Source of the DNA: Actinomadura rupiterrae
Lineage (GTDB): Bacteria > Actinomycetota > Actinomycetes > Streptosporangiales > Streptosporangiaceae
Assembly: GCF_024172125.1 (NCBI RefSeq)
Contig: NZ_JAMZEA010000005.1
Span: 372,001 to 436,000, forward strand
Direction: 5' to 3'
DNA: 64,000 bases
Under the pieces are notes generated by a model that saw only the letters and a program-made list of their open reading frames with translations, was not told the origin of the DNA and searched no databases. Shown in pieces: positions 40,642 to 49,308 of the stretch (positions are counted from its first letter, which is position 1; each line of letters opens with the position of its first letter). The translations under genes were made by a program, and so were the position numbers.

Positions 40642-42201
40642 TCAGGTGCGGTCGCGGACGAGCGGGACCTTGCCGACCACCGTCCGCTCGATCTCGGCGG
40701 ACCCGCGCGGGACGAGCAGCAGCCGGAACCCGTACCCGGCCCGCTCGATCGACTCCGGGGTCGCCTCGCGGTCGTTGAACAGCGACAGCGCGCGCGGGAG
40801 CGCCGCGGTGAACAGCGGCCGCGCCCCGGCCGGGCCGAGCGCCGCGTCCAGCTCGGCGGTCATCCGCTCGGCGTCGTCCACGGCGGCGAGCAGCACCAGC
40901 ACCCGGCTCTCGCGGTGGTTGTGGAACTGGATCTCGTGCGCGGCCCGGTCCAGGTCGATGCCCGTCGCGGCGCGCAGCTCGGCGACCAGCGCGGCGTGCG
41001 CGAGCACCGCCGAGTACTGGCTGTCGTTGAGGTGCAGGACGTCCCCGGTCCGGCCGGCGAACTCGAACAGGTCGGTGCGCGGGCCCGGGCCGTCCAGCGC
41101 GGGGCGGCGGATCATCCGGTCGCCGAGCTTGAGCCGCAGCAGCGGCGTCTCGTGCGCGTGCAGGCGGGTCACGACCAGCTCGCCCTCCGCGCCCTCGGGG
41201 ACGGCGCGGCCCTGCTCGTCCACGATCTCGACCAGGTGCAGCCCGGGGACGGCCGCCAGCTCGGGACGCGCCGGGTCGAGCTGGAGCCCGACGCACTCGG
41301 CCTGGGTGGCGGCGAAGTAGCTCAGGACGGACACGTTCGGGTAGACGGCGCGCAGCTCGTCGCGCTTGCGCTGCGGCAGGAGCCCGCTGCCGTACATCGC
41401 GACGCGGAAGCTCTCCCGCGCGGGCAGCGGCATGCCCGCGCCCAGCTCGGGCAGCAGCCCGATGCTGCCCGTGATGCCCATCAGGGCCTTCGGGCCGGGG
41501 TAGGAGAACATGTGCGCCAGCACCGGCGGCGTCACCGGGCCCGCGCCGATGTAGTTGACGCCCGGCACGCTGGCGAGGACGCCGCCGACCATCGTGCCGC
41601 TGCTCCACATCTGGTAGTCGGCGAGCGTGGTGGACAGCCACCGCGGCCCGGGCCCGCGCAGGTGCGGGGCGAGCTGGTAGGCGCCCATGAACGCGCCCGC
41701 GATCCGGTAGGTGTCGCTCAGCTCGCGCAGCGAGTACACGACCTCCAGCGGCAGGCCGTCACTGGTGCCGCCGCTCGCGACGACCTGGAACCCGCCGCGC
41801 TCGATCGGCACCACCATGCCCGCGCGGGCGCCCATGAGCATGTCCCGCTGGACGGCCTTGTCCGACAGCGGGATCCGCTCCCACTCCGCGAGCGACTCCG
41901 GCGCGGACGTGACGCCGAAGTGGTGCAGCCGCTCCCGCCACAGCGGGTTGAGCAGCGCGGTGTTGACGATCTGGCCGAGGCGGCGCAGCACCAGCGCGTC
42001 CTGCACCTCGCGCGGCGCCTCGCAGTACGGGACGCCCGCGAGCCGCCCGCACTCGGCCAGCTTCGCGGCGAACGGCGGCAGCGCGGCCACCTCGTCGGCG
42101 GACCGCGGCCGCATCTCGCGGTCCGGGATCAGCCGGGCCGCCAGGTCCTCGGCGCTCCCGCCGGGAACCTGCGCGACCGCGGGGTTCAGTGTCGCCGTCA
42201 C
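40642..42201 (-). CDS. CapK/PaaK-like adenylate-forming ligase
   Basis: 519 aa from GTG at 42201 (GGAAGGGCAGGA upstream). Phenylacetate-CoA ligase/coenzyme F390 synthetase family: ATP loop VVASGGTSDGLPLEV, substrate region MGITGSIGLLPELG, SVLSYFAATQAECVGLQLDP, EGAEGELVVTRLH, TPLLRLKLGDRM and FAGRTGDVLHLND. It would activate a carboxylic acid as an acyl-adenylate or thioester. The operon's mutase-like gene hints at an aromatic acid, but nothing in the sequence proves it. Confidence 0.82.
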   Translation of the reverse strand: MTATLNPAVAQVPGGSAEDLAARLIPDREMRPRSADEVAALPPFAAKLAECGRLAGVPYCEAPREVQDALVLRRLGQIVNTALLNPLWRERLHHFGVTSAPESLAEWERIPLSDKAVQRDMLMGARAGMVVPIERGGFQVVASGGTSDGLPLEVVYSLRELSDTYRIAGAFMGAYQLAPHLRGPGPRWLSTTLADYQMWSSGTMVGGVLASVPGVNYIGAGPVTPPVLAHMFSYPGPKALMGITGSIGLLPELGAGMPLPARESFRVAMYGSGLLPQRKRDELRAVYPNVSVLSYFAATQAECVGLQLDPARPELAAVPGLHLVEIVDEQGRAVPEGAEGELVVTRLHAHETPLLRLKLGDRMIRRPALDGPGPRTDLFEFAGRTGDVLHLNDSQYSAVLAHAALVAELRAATGIDLDRAAHEIQFHNHRESRVLVLLAAVDDAERMTAELDAALGPAGARPLFTAALPRALSLFNDREATPESIERAGYGFRLLLVPRGSAEIERTVVGKVPLVRDRT

Positions 42202-42296
42202 CGGTCCTGCCCTTCCGCCCGGCACGCCCGGGCCTTGCTCGAAGTGGTGGAAAGCTCGTCGCCGCGTGGTGCGGCTCGTCGTCAGGGGGTTCGTCG

Positions 42297-43898
42297 TCAG
42301 GGGGTGGGCGCGGCGTCCGGGGTCTCGGGAGGCGCGCCGGGGGTCGGGAGGCCCGCCTCGCGGAGGGCGCGGCGGCCGGCGGCGCGCGTCTCGGCGATGA
42401 GCAGGGCCAGGTGGGACGCGTCGGTGCGGTGGTTCATCACGACCAGCCGCAGCGCCGCGACGCCGTCGATGTCGACCTTGGAGATGAAGAGCCGGCCGTC
42501 CGCGCGGACCCGGTCCCGGATCGCGAGCTGGAGCCGGTGCAGGTGCGCGGGGTCGAGACCGGGCGGGCTGTAGCGGAAGCAGAGGATGTTCGCCTCGGGC
42601 TGGTGCAGCACGGCGAAGCCCGGCTCGGCGCGCAGCATCCGGTGGGCGAGCCGCGCGGTCGCGCAGAGGTGGTCGATCTTCCGGGCGAACAGCGCCGGGC
42701 CGTACATCGCCCAGAGCGTCCACAGCGGCATGATCATCGGGCGCTTGGTGCACTCCAGCGTGCGGTCGCCGCTGTCCAGCGCGCTGTACACGTCGGGCTC
42801 GTCGTCGAAGACGTAACTGGCGCGCTGCCGGAACGCGCCGGCGGCGGTCGCGGCGTCCCGGTAGAACAGCAGCGTGCAGGGGGACGGGACGAACAGCATC
42901 TTGTGCGCGTCCCAGGTGAGCGAGTCGGCCTGGTCGAGGCCGCGCAGCCGGTGCCGGTGCCGCGCGGACAGCAGCAGGCTCGCGCCGTGCGCCCCGTCCA
43001 CGTGCAGCCAGATCCCGCGCGGGCGGGTGACCGCGGCCAGCTCGGCGAGCGGGTCGAACGCGCCCATCGAGGTCGTCCCGGCGGACGCGACCAGGCAGAA
43101 CACGTTCAGCCCGCGCCGCCGCGCGTCGTCCAGGACGGCCCCGGCCCGGTCCGCGCGGATCCGCCCGCGCCGGTCGGCGGGCAGTCGGACGACCTGGTCC
43201 TCGCCGATGCCGAGCACCCCGGCCGCGCGGACCACGCTGTAATGTGCCTCGGCGCCGACCGCGATCGCGGGCCGTCCGGCCTCCTGCGCGGCGCCGCGCG
43301 TCCAGATCCCCGGGAAGGCGTGGTTGCGGGCGGCCAGCAGGGCGGTGAGGTTGGCCAGCGAGCCGCCGGACGTGGTGACCATGGCGAACCGGTCCGGGTC
43401 GAAGCCGACGTAGCGGTTCAGCTCGTCGGCCATGACGCGCTCGGCGACGCTCGGCAGCTGCGCCGCCTCGTAGAACGAGGACGGCTGGTTCACCACGGAG
43501 CTGACCAGGTCCACGACGGCGGCGAGCGGGACGACGCCGGAGAACTGGCGGCCCATGTACCCGGGCGAGTGGACCTGGATGCCGGTCCCGATGTAGAGGT
43601 CGAGGATCCGGTGCAGCCGGCCCTCGTCGAAGCCGGCGACGCGGTCCCGCTCGGTCGTCATCAGCTCGCGGGCGGTCTTGGCGAGCGCGTCCGGCTCCAC
43701 GAGGTCCAGCCCGCGGACGGACGGGTCGGCCAGGTGCCGGCGGAGCCGGAGCGCGACCTGCTCGGCGGTGTGCCCGAACAGGTCGGGGTCGAACGCGCCC
43801 GCCACCCCGCGTCCCGGCGAATTCCGCGGCTCCCGGCCAAGGGAAACGGAAGCGGTGCGCGAATTCTCCGACGATGAATGCATTGCGGACGACACCAT
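42297..43898 (-). CDS. PLP-dependent group II decarboxylase
   Basis: 533 aa from ATG at 43898 (ATG at 43883 also possible). Fold-type I enzyme of the glutamate/2,4-diaminobutyrate/aromatic-amino-acid decarboxylase group: VTTSGGSLANLTALLAARNH, AHYSVVRAAGVLGIG, VASAGTTSMGAFDPL, WLHVDGAHGASLLLS and the PLP-lysine in DSLTWDAHKMLFVPSP. It makes an amine from an amino acid. First gene of the leftward operon, so it probably supplies an amine building block for the ligase. Substrate not assignable by eye. Confidence 0.9.
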   Translation of the reverse strand: MVSSAMHSSSENSRTASVSLGREPRNSPGRGVAGAFDPDLFGHTAEQVALRLRRHLADPSVRGLDLVEPDALAKTARELMTTERDRVAGFDEGRLHRILDLYIGTGIQVHSPGYMGRQFSGVVPLAAVVDLVSSVVNQPSSFYEAAQLPSVAERVMADELNRYVGFDPDRFAMVTTSGGSLANLTALLAARNHAFPGIWTRGAAQEAGRPAIAVGAEAHYSVVRAAGVLGIGEDQVVRLPADRRGRIRADRAGAVLDDARRRGLNVFCLVASAGTTSMGAFDPLAELAAVTRPRGIWLHVDGAHGASLLLSARHRHRLRGLDQADSLTWDAHKMLFVPSPCTLLFYRDAATAAGAFRQRASYVFDDEPDVYSALDSGDRTLECTKRPMIMPLWTLWAMYGPALFARKIDHLCATARLAHRMLRAEPGFAVLHQPEANILCFRYSPPGLDPAHLHRLQLAIRDRVRADGRLFISKVDIDGVAALRLVVMNHRTDASHLALLIAETRAAGRRALREAGLPTPGAPPETPDAAPTP

Positions 43899-44506
43899 CC
43901 CCCGGGCAGTGGGCGGAAATGCGAATCATGCGCATCGTAGACACGCGGCCGAAGTCGGCCGCAAATCGCTGACCGAATGAGGCCGGGGGCGCACATTAAG
44001 GCCCTCGTTAACTTCCTTCGCCCGGGGTCCGGCTCCGTAGGAAAAGTGCGGCGTACCACGACGGGAGTAACGCGGGTGAACTCCTGTGACGGATGTGGCG
44101 ACGATATGGACCAGTCCACGTCCGCGCTGCCGACGGACCGGACCGGCCGTCTCACCGTCCGTATCCGGTTCGGGGGGTTACCGGCTCTCCGGGACGCGTG
44201 TTAAGGCGGACCAAAGGGGGCCCGCCGGACACATCCCGGAAAAATTCGGCAAGGCACTTACTGACCAGCAGAAAAGATCCGGGACAGGAACCGGGCCGCA
44301 CTTTCCTTTTATCTTGATACCGAACGGTATCCGTCCACCGTGCCGGGCGGGTCCGGCCCGGTCCCACACGGAAAGTGACGATCACCGGACGGAGCCGATC
44401 CGGCTTTGCGATACCCCTCCCGCGCGGTTCAAACCGATCAGGGTGCGCCGCCTTCAACCGGGCATAACGGAAGCAACCCTCCATCGGAGCATCCGCGGAG
44501 ATGCCA
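43899..44506. promoter_or_regulatory. 600-bp divergent control region
   Basis: No coding frame with normal bias. Less GC-rich than its surroundings. It contains GATACC-gaac-GGTATC (44316-44331), a 6-bp perfect inverted repeat in a TTGATACCGAACGGTATCCG context, likely a regulator site, and TTTATCTTGATACC, a possible -10 region. It separates the AidA operon (left) from the lipoprotein/protease pair (right); both could be controlled here. Confidence 0.5.
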
Positions 44507-45217
44507 ATGGCGAGAGGCGCGGCGCGCGGTCGTCCGCCCGGGCGGACCGGCGCGGCAGGGCTCCTCGCCGCCGTGTCCGCCCTCCTCGTCCTGCCGCTCG
44601 CGCAGGGCTGCGGATCACCGCGCTACACCTACGTGAAGAACTCGGGCGAGCGGACGTACTTCCGGGTCCCCGCCGGATGGAACCGGATCGGCCAGCACGA
44701 CCTGGACCAGCTGATCGCGGGCGACGACCCGGACTCGGCCGCGGCCCGGATCCGGCCCCGGGTCAGCTGGTCGATCGCCTACGACGCGACGCGCCCGGCC
44801 GACGCGTCCCACCTGCTGGGGCTCGGCGGCGAGGAGCAGCCGTTCGTGTACGCGAAGATCCAGCGGATGACCGACCAGGTCCGCGACCAGATCTCGCTGA
44901 ACCTGCTGCGCGACGCGTTCCTGCCGGTCACCGCGCAGGCCCGGCAGCAGGCCGCGGACGCGGGCCAGCCGCTCGGCGACTTCGAGCTGCTCCGCGACCA
45001 GGTCCTGACGCCGGGCGGCGGGCTGCGCGGCGTCCGCTCGGTCTTCAACTACCGACTCGGCCGGCAGCTGCTCCTCCAGACCTTCGACGTCACCACCTAC
45101 GCCAGCGACGACGGGCACCTGTACGAGCTGGTCATCCGCTGCTCCGCCCGCTGCTACCGGACCCGCTCGGGCGAGCTCGACGCGGTGGCGCGGTCCTTCA
45201 CGGTGAGGAAACACTGA
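44507..45217 (+). CDS. Lipoprotein of unknown function
   Basis: 236 aa from ATG at 44507 (GGAG 6 nt upstream; ATG at 44501 also possible). Signal peptide with lipobox LPLAQGC, so it is exported and lipid-anchored at Cys near residue 35. The mature part (YFRVPAGWNRIGQHDLDQLI, RGVRSVFNYRLGRQLLLQTF, YELVIRCSARCYRTRSGELD) looks like the PsbP/LpqN-type fold. Its stop overlaps the start of the protease by 1 nt, so the two act together. Confidence 0.75.
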   Translation: MARGAARGRPPGRTGAAGLLAAVSALLVLPLAQGCGSPRYTYVKNSGERTYFRVPAGWNRIGQHDLDQLIAGDDPDSAAARIRPRVSWSIAYDATRPADASHLLGLGGEEQPFVYAKIQRMTDQVRDQISLNLLRDAFLPVTAQARQQAADAGQPLGDFELLRDQVLTPGGGLRGVRSVFNYRLGRQLLLQTFDVTTYASDDGHLYELVIRCSARCYRTRSGELDAVARSFTVRKH

Positions 45218-47892
45218 TGATCTTCCGCCGCCCCCGCCGCCGCCCCGCGGCCGGTCCCCCGGAGCCCGCCGACGCCGTCCCACCGGACGACTCGTCCAGC
45301 GCGGACGGCTCGCCCAGCGCGGGCGGTTCGTTCGGCGGGGGCGGTTCATCCGGCGCGGACGGCTCGTCCACCGCGGACGGCTCGTCTAGCGCGGGCAATT
45401 CGTTCGGCGCGGGCGGCTCGTCCAGCGCGGGCGGCTCGTCCAGCGCGGGCGGCTCGTCCAGCGCGGGCGGCTCGTCCAGCGCGGGCGGCTCATCCGGCGC
45501 GGACGGTTCATCCGGCGCGGACGGTTCATCCAGCGCGGACGGTTCATCCAGCGCGGACGGTTCGTTCGGCGCGGGCGGTTCGGAAGATGCGGAGACCGGC
45601 GGTTCGCGGACGGTGGTGGTGCGGGCGACGCGGCCGCGGCAGACGTGGTGGGAGCGGGTGCGGTACCTGCTGCTGTTCACCGCGCTGTGGTTCCTGCTCG
45701 TGTGGGCGGCGATGGCGGACGACCCGCTGAAGTCGTTCCGGGACGCGGCGCTGATCGAGGAGCGGGCGGCGTGGTGGGTGTTCGCGCTGGCCGGGGTCGA
45801 GCTGCTGCGGCAGGCGCACTTCCTCGCCGGCGAGCGCTCGGCGTCCTACCACCGGTTCTGGACGGTCCGGGTCTTCGGCGGTTTCGAGCGTTTCACGCAC
45901 CGCCGGTTCCGTCCGTGGACGCGGTTCCGGATCTGGCGGGCGGTGCTGGTCCTCGGCTGGGTCGCGGCGTTCGCGCTGGTCGCGGGGAAGATGCTGCACA
46001 CCTCGCCGGTGGAGGCGCTGTTCCAGATCCCGGCGATCGTCTGGCGGGCGCTGCCGCTGCTGCTGCAAGTGCTGTTCCTGTTCTTCTTCATCGCGATCCA
46101 GTTCGTCGGGATGTTCTGGATCCTGTCGCGCGGCGGCGTCGACACCTACATGCCGGACGACATCAAGACGCGGTTCTCGGACGTCTGGGGCCAGGACCAC
46201 GTCCTCGACCGCGTCCGGGAGAACATCGTGTTCCTGCGGCGTCCGGGCGAGATCGAGGCGCGCGGCGGGTACGTGCCCGGCGGAATCCTGCTCTGGGGGC
46301 CGCCCGGAACCGGGAAGACCCTGATGGCCGAGGCGGTCGCGGGCGAGACCGGCCTGCCGTACGTGTTCGTGGACCCCGGCGCGTTCATCCAGATGTTCAT
46401 GGGCATCGGCATCCTGAAGGTGAAGTCGCTGTTCCGGAAACTGCGGAAACTCGCGCTCCGGTACGGCGGCGTGGTCGTGTTCTTCGACGAGGCCGACTCG
46501 CTCGGGCGGCGCGGCGCGCTCGCGCAGATCGGGCCGGGCGGGCGTCCGGCCGGGTCCCGCTCCCCCGCGTTCCAGGCGGCGGGCTGCAACGGGCTGGCGT
46601 ACCTTTCGTCCGATACGCGCTGGCAACTGGCGCGGGACGCGCTCGGCACGCTCGAAGAGGTCCCGCGCGTCCGCGACCGGTTCGTCATGGGCGGCGGCAT
46701 GAACAGCGCCGGAAGCGGCGACCCCGGCACGCTCCAGGCGCTGCTCACCGAGCTTTCGGGCTTGAAGAAACCGCGCGGCATCCTCAACCGCTACCTGCGG
46801 CGGCTGCTCGGAATGCGCCCGAAGCCCCCGCCGAAATACCGCATCCTCGTGATGATGGCGACGAACATGCCCGAGGCATTGGACGAGGCGCTGCTCCGCC
46901 CCGGCCGCATCGACCGGATCTACAAGGTCGGCTACCCGTCCAAGGCCGGCCGCGTCCGCACCTACGAGGGCTACTTCGCGCGCGTCCGGCACGAGCTGAC
47001 CGCCGAGGAGGTCGACAAGCTCGCGACGATCACGCCGTACGCGACCGGCGCGACCATCAAGGACCTGGTGAACGAGGCGCTGATCACCGCGCTGCGCGCC
47101 GACCGCGACGTCATCACCTGGGCGGACGTGATGAAGGCGAAGCAGCTGAAGTCGCTCGGCCCGCCCGAGGGCGTCGAGTACCACGACCGCGAGCGGCACG
47201 CCACCGCCGTCCACGAGGCGTGCCACGCCGTCGTCGCCTACCGCGTCCGGCGCCACCTGGAGATCGACATCGCCACCATCGAGAAGGGCGCCGAATACCT
47301 CGGGATGGTCGCGTCCATCCCGGTCGAGGACCAGTTCACCCAATGGCGCAGCGAGTACGAGGCCGACATCCTCGTCTCCCTCGCGTCCCTCGCCGGGGAA
47401 CGCATGTTCTTCGGCGGCGACAGCTCGTCCGGTGTTTCGGGCGACCTCGAATCCGCGACGCGCGTGGCGTCCCTGATGGAGGGCTATTGGGGCATGGGCT
47501 CGACGGTCTCGTCCCATGCCGTCTCGACCCAGCTCGGCGTCGGAACTCCGGGCGGACCGAAAGGGGCCAAGGAGGCCGAGCGGGAAATGCGCCGCCAGCT
47601 CGCCGACCGCATCGAGGACCATTTGTCGGACCTCCTCGCCCAGGTGGAACGCGTCCTGACCGAGGACCGGAGTGCCGTCCTGGCGGTAGCCCACGCCCTC
47701 GAAAGCCACAAGACCCTTCAGGGCGACGACGTTGTTGCCGTGATAGAAACCCGCGAAGGGCGCCTTATAGACGGCCGAATCTACGCCGACCCCGCCTTCC
47801 GTGAAGCCCTGGAGACCTACCACCAGGCCGCCGAGACCGCCCACCTTTCGAGAGCCGCCCTGGCCCGCCCGCTACCGTCCCTCCCCGCCTGA
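45217..47892 (+). CDS. FtsH-like membrane AAA+ metalloprotease with Ser/Gly-repeat N-terminus
   Basis: 891 aa, ATG at 45217 in TGATG. Residues 25-125 are low complexity, about 14 units of GGSSSA/DGSSSA. Four TM segments follow (LLLFTALWFLLVWAAMA; WWVFALAGVELL; AVLVLGWVAAFALVAG; LLLQVLFLFFFIAIQFVG). AAA+ domain: Walker A GPPGTGKT (361-368), Walker B VVVFFDEADSLGRR, sensor ATNMPEALDEALLRPGRIDR. Peptidase M41 zinc site HEACH (666-670), against HEAGH in FtsH. The repeat region and four TMs set it apart from housekeeping FtsH. Confidence 0.85.
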   Translation: MIFRRPRRRPAAGPPEPADAVPPDDSSSADGSPSAGGSFGGGGSSGADGSSTADGSSSAGNSFGAGGSSSAGGSSSAGGSSSAGGSSSAGGSSGADGSSGADGSSSADGSSSADGSFGAGGSEDAETGGSRTVVVRATRPRQTWWERVRYLLLFTALWFLLVWAAMADDPLKSFRDAALIEERAAWWVFALAGVELLRQAHFLAGERSASYHRFWTVRVFGGFERFTHRRFRPWTRFRIWRAVLVLGWVAAFALVAGKMLHTSPVEALFQIPAIVWRALPLLLQVLFLFFFIAIQFVGMFWILSRGGVDTYMPDDIKTRFSDVWGQDHVLDRVRENIVFLRRPGEIEARGGYVPGGILLWGPPGTGKTLMAEAVAGETGLPYVFVDPGAFIQMFMGIGILKVKSLFRKLRKLALRYGGVVVFFDEADSLGRRGALAQIGPGGRPAGSRSPAFQAAGCNGLAYLSSDTRWQLARDALGTLEEVPRVRDRFVMGGGMNSAGSGDPGTLQALLTELSGLKKPRGILNRYLRRLLGMRPKPPPKYRILVMMATNMPEALDEALLRPGRIDRIYKVGYPSKAGRVRTYEGYFARVRHELTAEEVDKLATITPYATGATIKDLVNEALITALRADRDVITWADVMKAKQLKSLGPPEGVEYHDRERHATAVHEACHAVVAYRVRRHLEIDIATIEKGAEYLGMVASIPVEDQFTQWRSEYEADILVSLASLAGERMFFGGDSSSGVSGDLESATRVASLMEGYWGMGSTVSSHAVSTQLGVGTPGGPKGAKEAEREMRRQLADRIEDHLSDLLAQVERVLTEDRSAVLAVAHALESHKTLQGDDVVAVIETREGRLIDGRIYADPAFREALETYHQAAETAHLSRAALARPLPSLPA
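45294..45590 (+). repeat. 18-bp tandem repeat coding the Ser/Gly region
   Basis: About 14 to 16 units of an 18-bp motif near GCGGGCGGCTCGTCCAGC, several identical in a row between 45400 and 45490. In-frame, so unit gain or loss would change only linker length. Confidence 0.85.
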
Positions 47893-47897
47893 TCCGG

Positions 47898-48752
47898 CTA
47901 GGCGATCGCCTCGCGGAAGGCGTCGGCATTACGGGCGCACCAGTCGGCGAACGTCAGGGGTTCGCGGCCGAGCAGGCGCTCCACGGTGTCCGTCCGGAAC
48001 CCGGCGGTGTCCTGGCGCAGGAGCGCGAACCCCTCGATGATCGCGTCGGCCAGGGCCGGCGGCGCCCCGTTCGGGAAGCGCGAAGCGACGGCCTCCTCCA
48101 GGCTGGCCACCGGCCTGACCTCGATGTCCAGGCCCGTGGCTTCGGCAAGGACGCCGACCTGCTCGGGAAGCGAGAGCGGCTCGTCCCCGGTGAGGACGAG
48201 CTCGCTGCCGAAATGCTCGTCCGACCGCAGGACCAGAGCGGCAACAGCAGCGATATCGGCCGGATCGATGGGCGCATACCGCCCAGGACTGATCGGGTCC
48301 GGGACGTAGCGGCCGTCCCGGATGGTGGGCAGCCAGTCGAACGCGTTGGTCATGAACCCGCCGGGTCGCAGGAACGTCGCGGCGATCCCCGAGCCGCGGA
48401 TCAGCTCCTCCCGCTCGTGGTGCCAGCGCCCCATCGCGGGCATCGGATCACCGAGCACGTTGAACGAGGACAGGTGCACGATATGCCGCACCCCTGCGGA
48501 CTTGGCCGCGGCAACGGCATTCTCCGCGTGTTCGAGCCCGATCCCGGGCGTGAGCAGGAACAACCGCTCAACCCCCTCGAAGGCCCGCCCCAACGCCGCA
48601 GGACTACCAAGATCCGCGACGACCCGCTCAACATGATCGGGCAGCACACCCGCAGCTCCGCGCACCAGCACCCGAAAGCGCACACCCGCCTCGTCCAGCT
48701 CGCGGACGAGCTCGCGCCCGACGTTCCCGGTCGCACCGGTGACCAGTAGCAT
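47898..48752 (-). CDS. NmrA-like NAD(P)H-binding reductase
   Basis: 284 aa. MLLVTGATGNVGRELVRELD gives the Rossmann GxxGxxG, and AGVRHIVHLSSFNVLGD the active-site-like Ser. C-terminal ending DWCARNADAFREAIA. NmrA/quinone-reductase-2-like proteins bind NADP(H); many act on quinones or as redox sensors. Diverges from a MarR regulator with two palindromes between, so repression by the MarR protein is likely. Converges with the protease, 5 bp apart. Confidence 0.88.
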   Translation of the reverse strand: MLLVTGATGNVGRELVRELDEAGVRFRVLVRGAAGVLPDHVERVVADLGSPAALGRAFEGVERLFLLTPGIGLEHAENAVAAAKSAGVRHIVHLSSFNVLGDPMPAMGRWHHEREELIRGSGIAATFLRPGGFMTNAFDWLPTIRDGRYVPDPISPGRYAPIDPADIAAVAALVLRSDEHFGSELVLTGDEPLSLPEQVGVLAEATGLDIEVRPVASLEEAVASRFPNGAPPALADAIIEGFALLRQDTAGFRTDTVERLLGREPLTFADWCARNADAFREAIA

Positions 48753-48765
48753 GGGACCTCCATCG

Positions 48766-48804
48766 TTTACCGGTTAATGATCCGCGAGAACGCTAACCGG
48801 TTAA
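48766..48804. promoter_or_regulatory. Two MarR operators
   Basis: TTTACCGGTTAA (48766-48777) and CTAACCGGTTAA (48793-48804) are near-perfect palindromes with centres 27 bp apart, between the divergent reductase and MarR genes. Their identical core, ACCGGTTAA, marks them as one regulator's sites. Confidence 0.75.
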
Positions 48805-48831
48805 CGACTTGCCGTCAACGGAGGCCTCCGG

Positions 48832-49275
48832 ATGCCCGAGTTCCTCGACCTGCACGGCCGGACCTCCAAGGCGGTCCGCGCCGTCGCCGACGCCGCCGTC
48901 CGCCGGCACGGCCTGCACCTCGGCCAGGACCACCTGCTCGCCGTCCTGTGGCGGGAGGACGGCCGCACCCCCGGCGAGGCCGCCGCCGCCCTGAACGTCA
49001 CCACCGCGAACGTCGTCAAGGCCGCCAACCGCATGGAGGCCGCCGGCCTGCTCACCCGCCGCCGCGACCCCAAGGACAACCGCCTCGTCCGCCTCTGGCT
49101 CACCGACATCGGCCGCGCCCTCCAGCAACCGATCGAAAAGGAACGCCGGCACATCGAAGACCAGCTCACCGCCGCCCTGACCCCCGCCGAACGCACCACC
49201 CTCCTCACCGCCCTGGAAAAGATCCACACCACCGCCACCGCCCTGCTGAACGCCCAAAACCCCCCATCGTCCTGA
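48832..49275 (+). CDS. MarR-family transcriptional regulator
   Basis: 147 aa. Winged HTH: GQDHLLAVLWREDGRTPGEA, AALNVTTANVVKAANRMEAAG and wing LTRRRDPKDNRLVRLWLT. Likely represses itself and the NmrA-like gene through the two ACCGGTTAA palindromes, with release by an electrophile or quinone, as is common in such pairs. Ligand not evident. Confidence 0.92.
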   Translation: MPEFLDLHGRTSKAVRAVADAAVRRHGLHLGQDHLLAVLWREDGRTPGEAAAALNVTTANVVKAANRMEAAGLLTRRRDPKDNRLVRLWLTDIGRALQQPIEKERRHIEDQLTAALTPAERTTLLTALEKIHTTATALLNAQNPPSS

Positions 49276-49308
49276 GCCCTCGGCTCACGCGCCCGAACAG
49301 TGCAAACT

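Noticed and set aside
44086..45216. Upstream in-frame extension of the FtsH-like protein
   Set aside because: It runs through the lipoprotein gene in another frame; the start ATG at 45217 overlaps the lipoprotein stop, as expected for coupled genes.
45294..45590. CRISPR-like array
   Set aside because: Repeats are directly adjacent with no unique spacers and are in frame inside a gene.
45198..45680. Leftward frame with LDEPPALDEP-type repeats
   Set aside because: Antisense of the Ser/Gly repeat region; the repeats come from the 18-bp DNA unit, not from selection on this frame.
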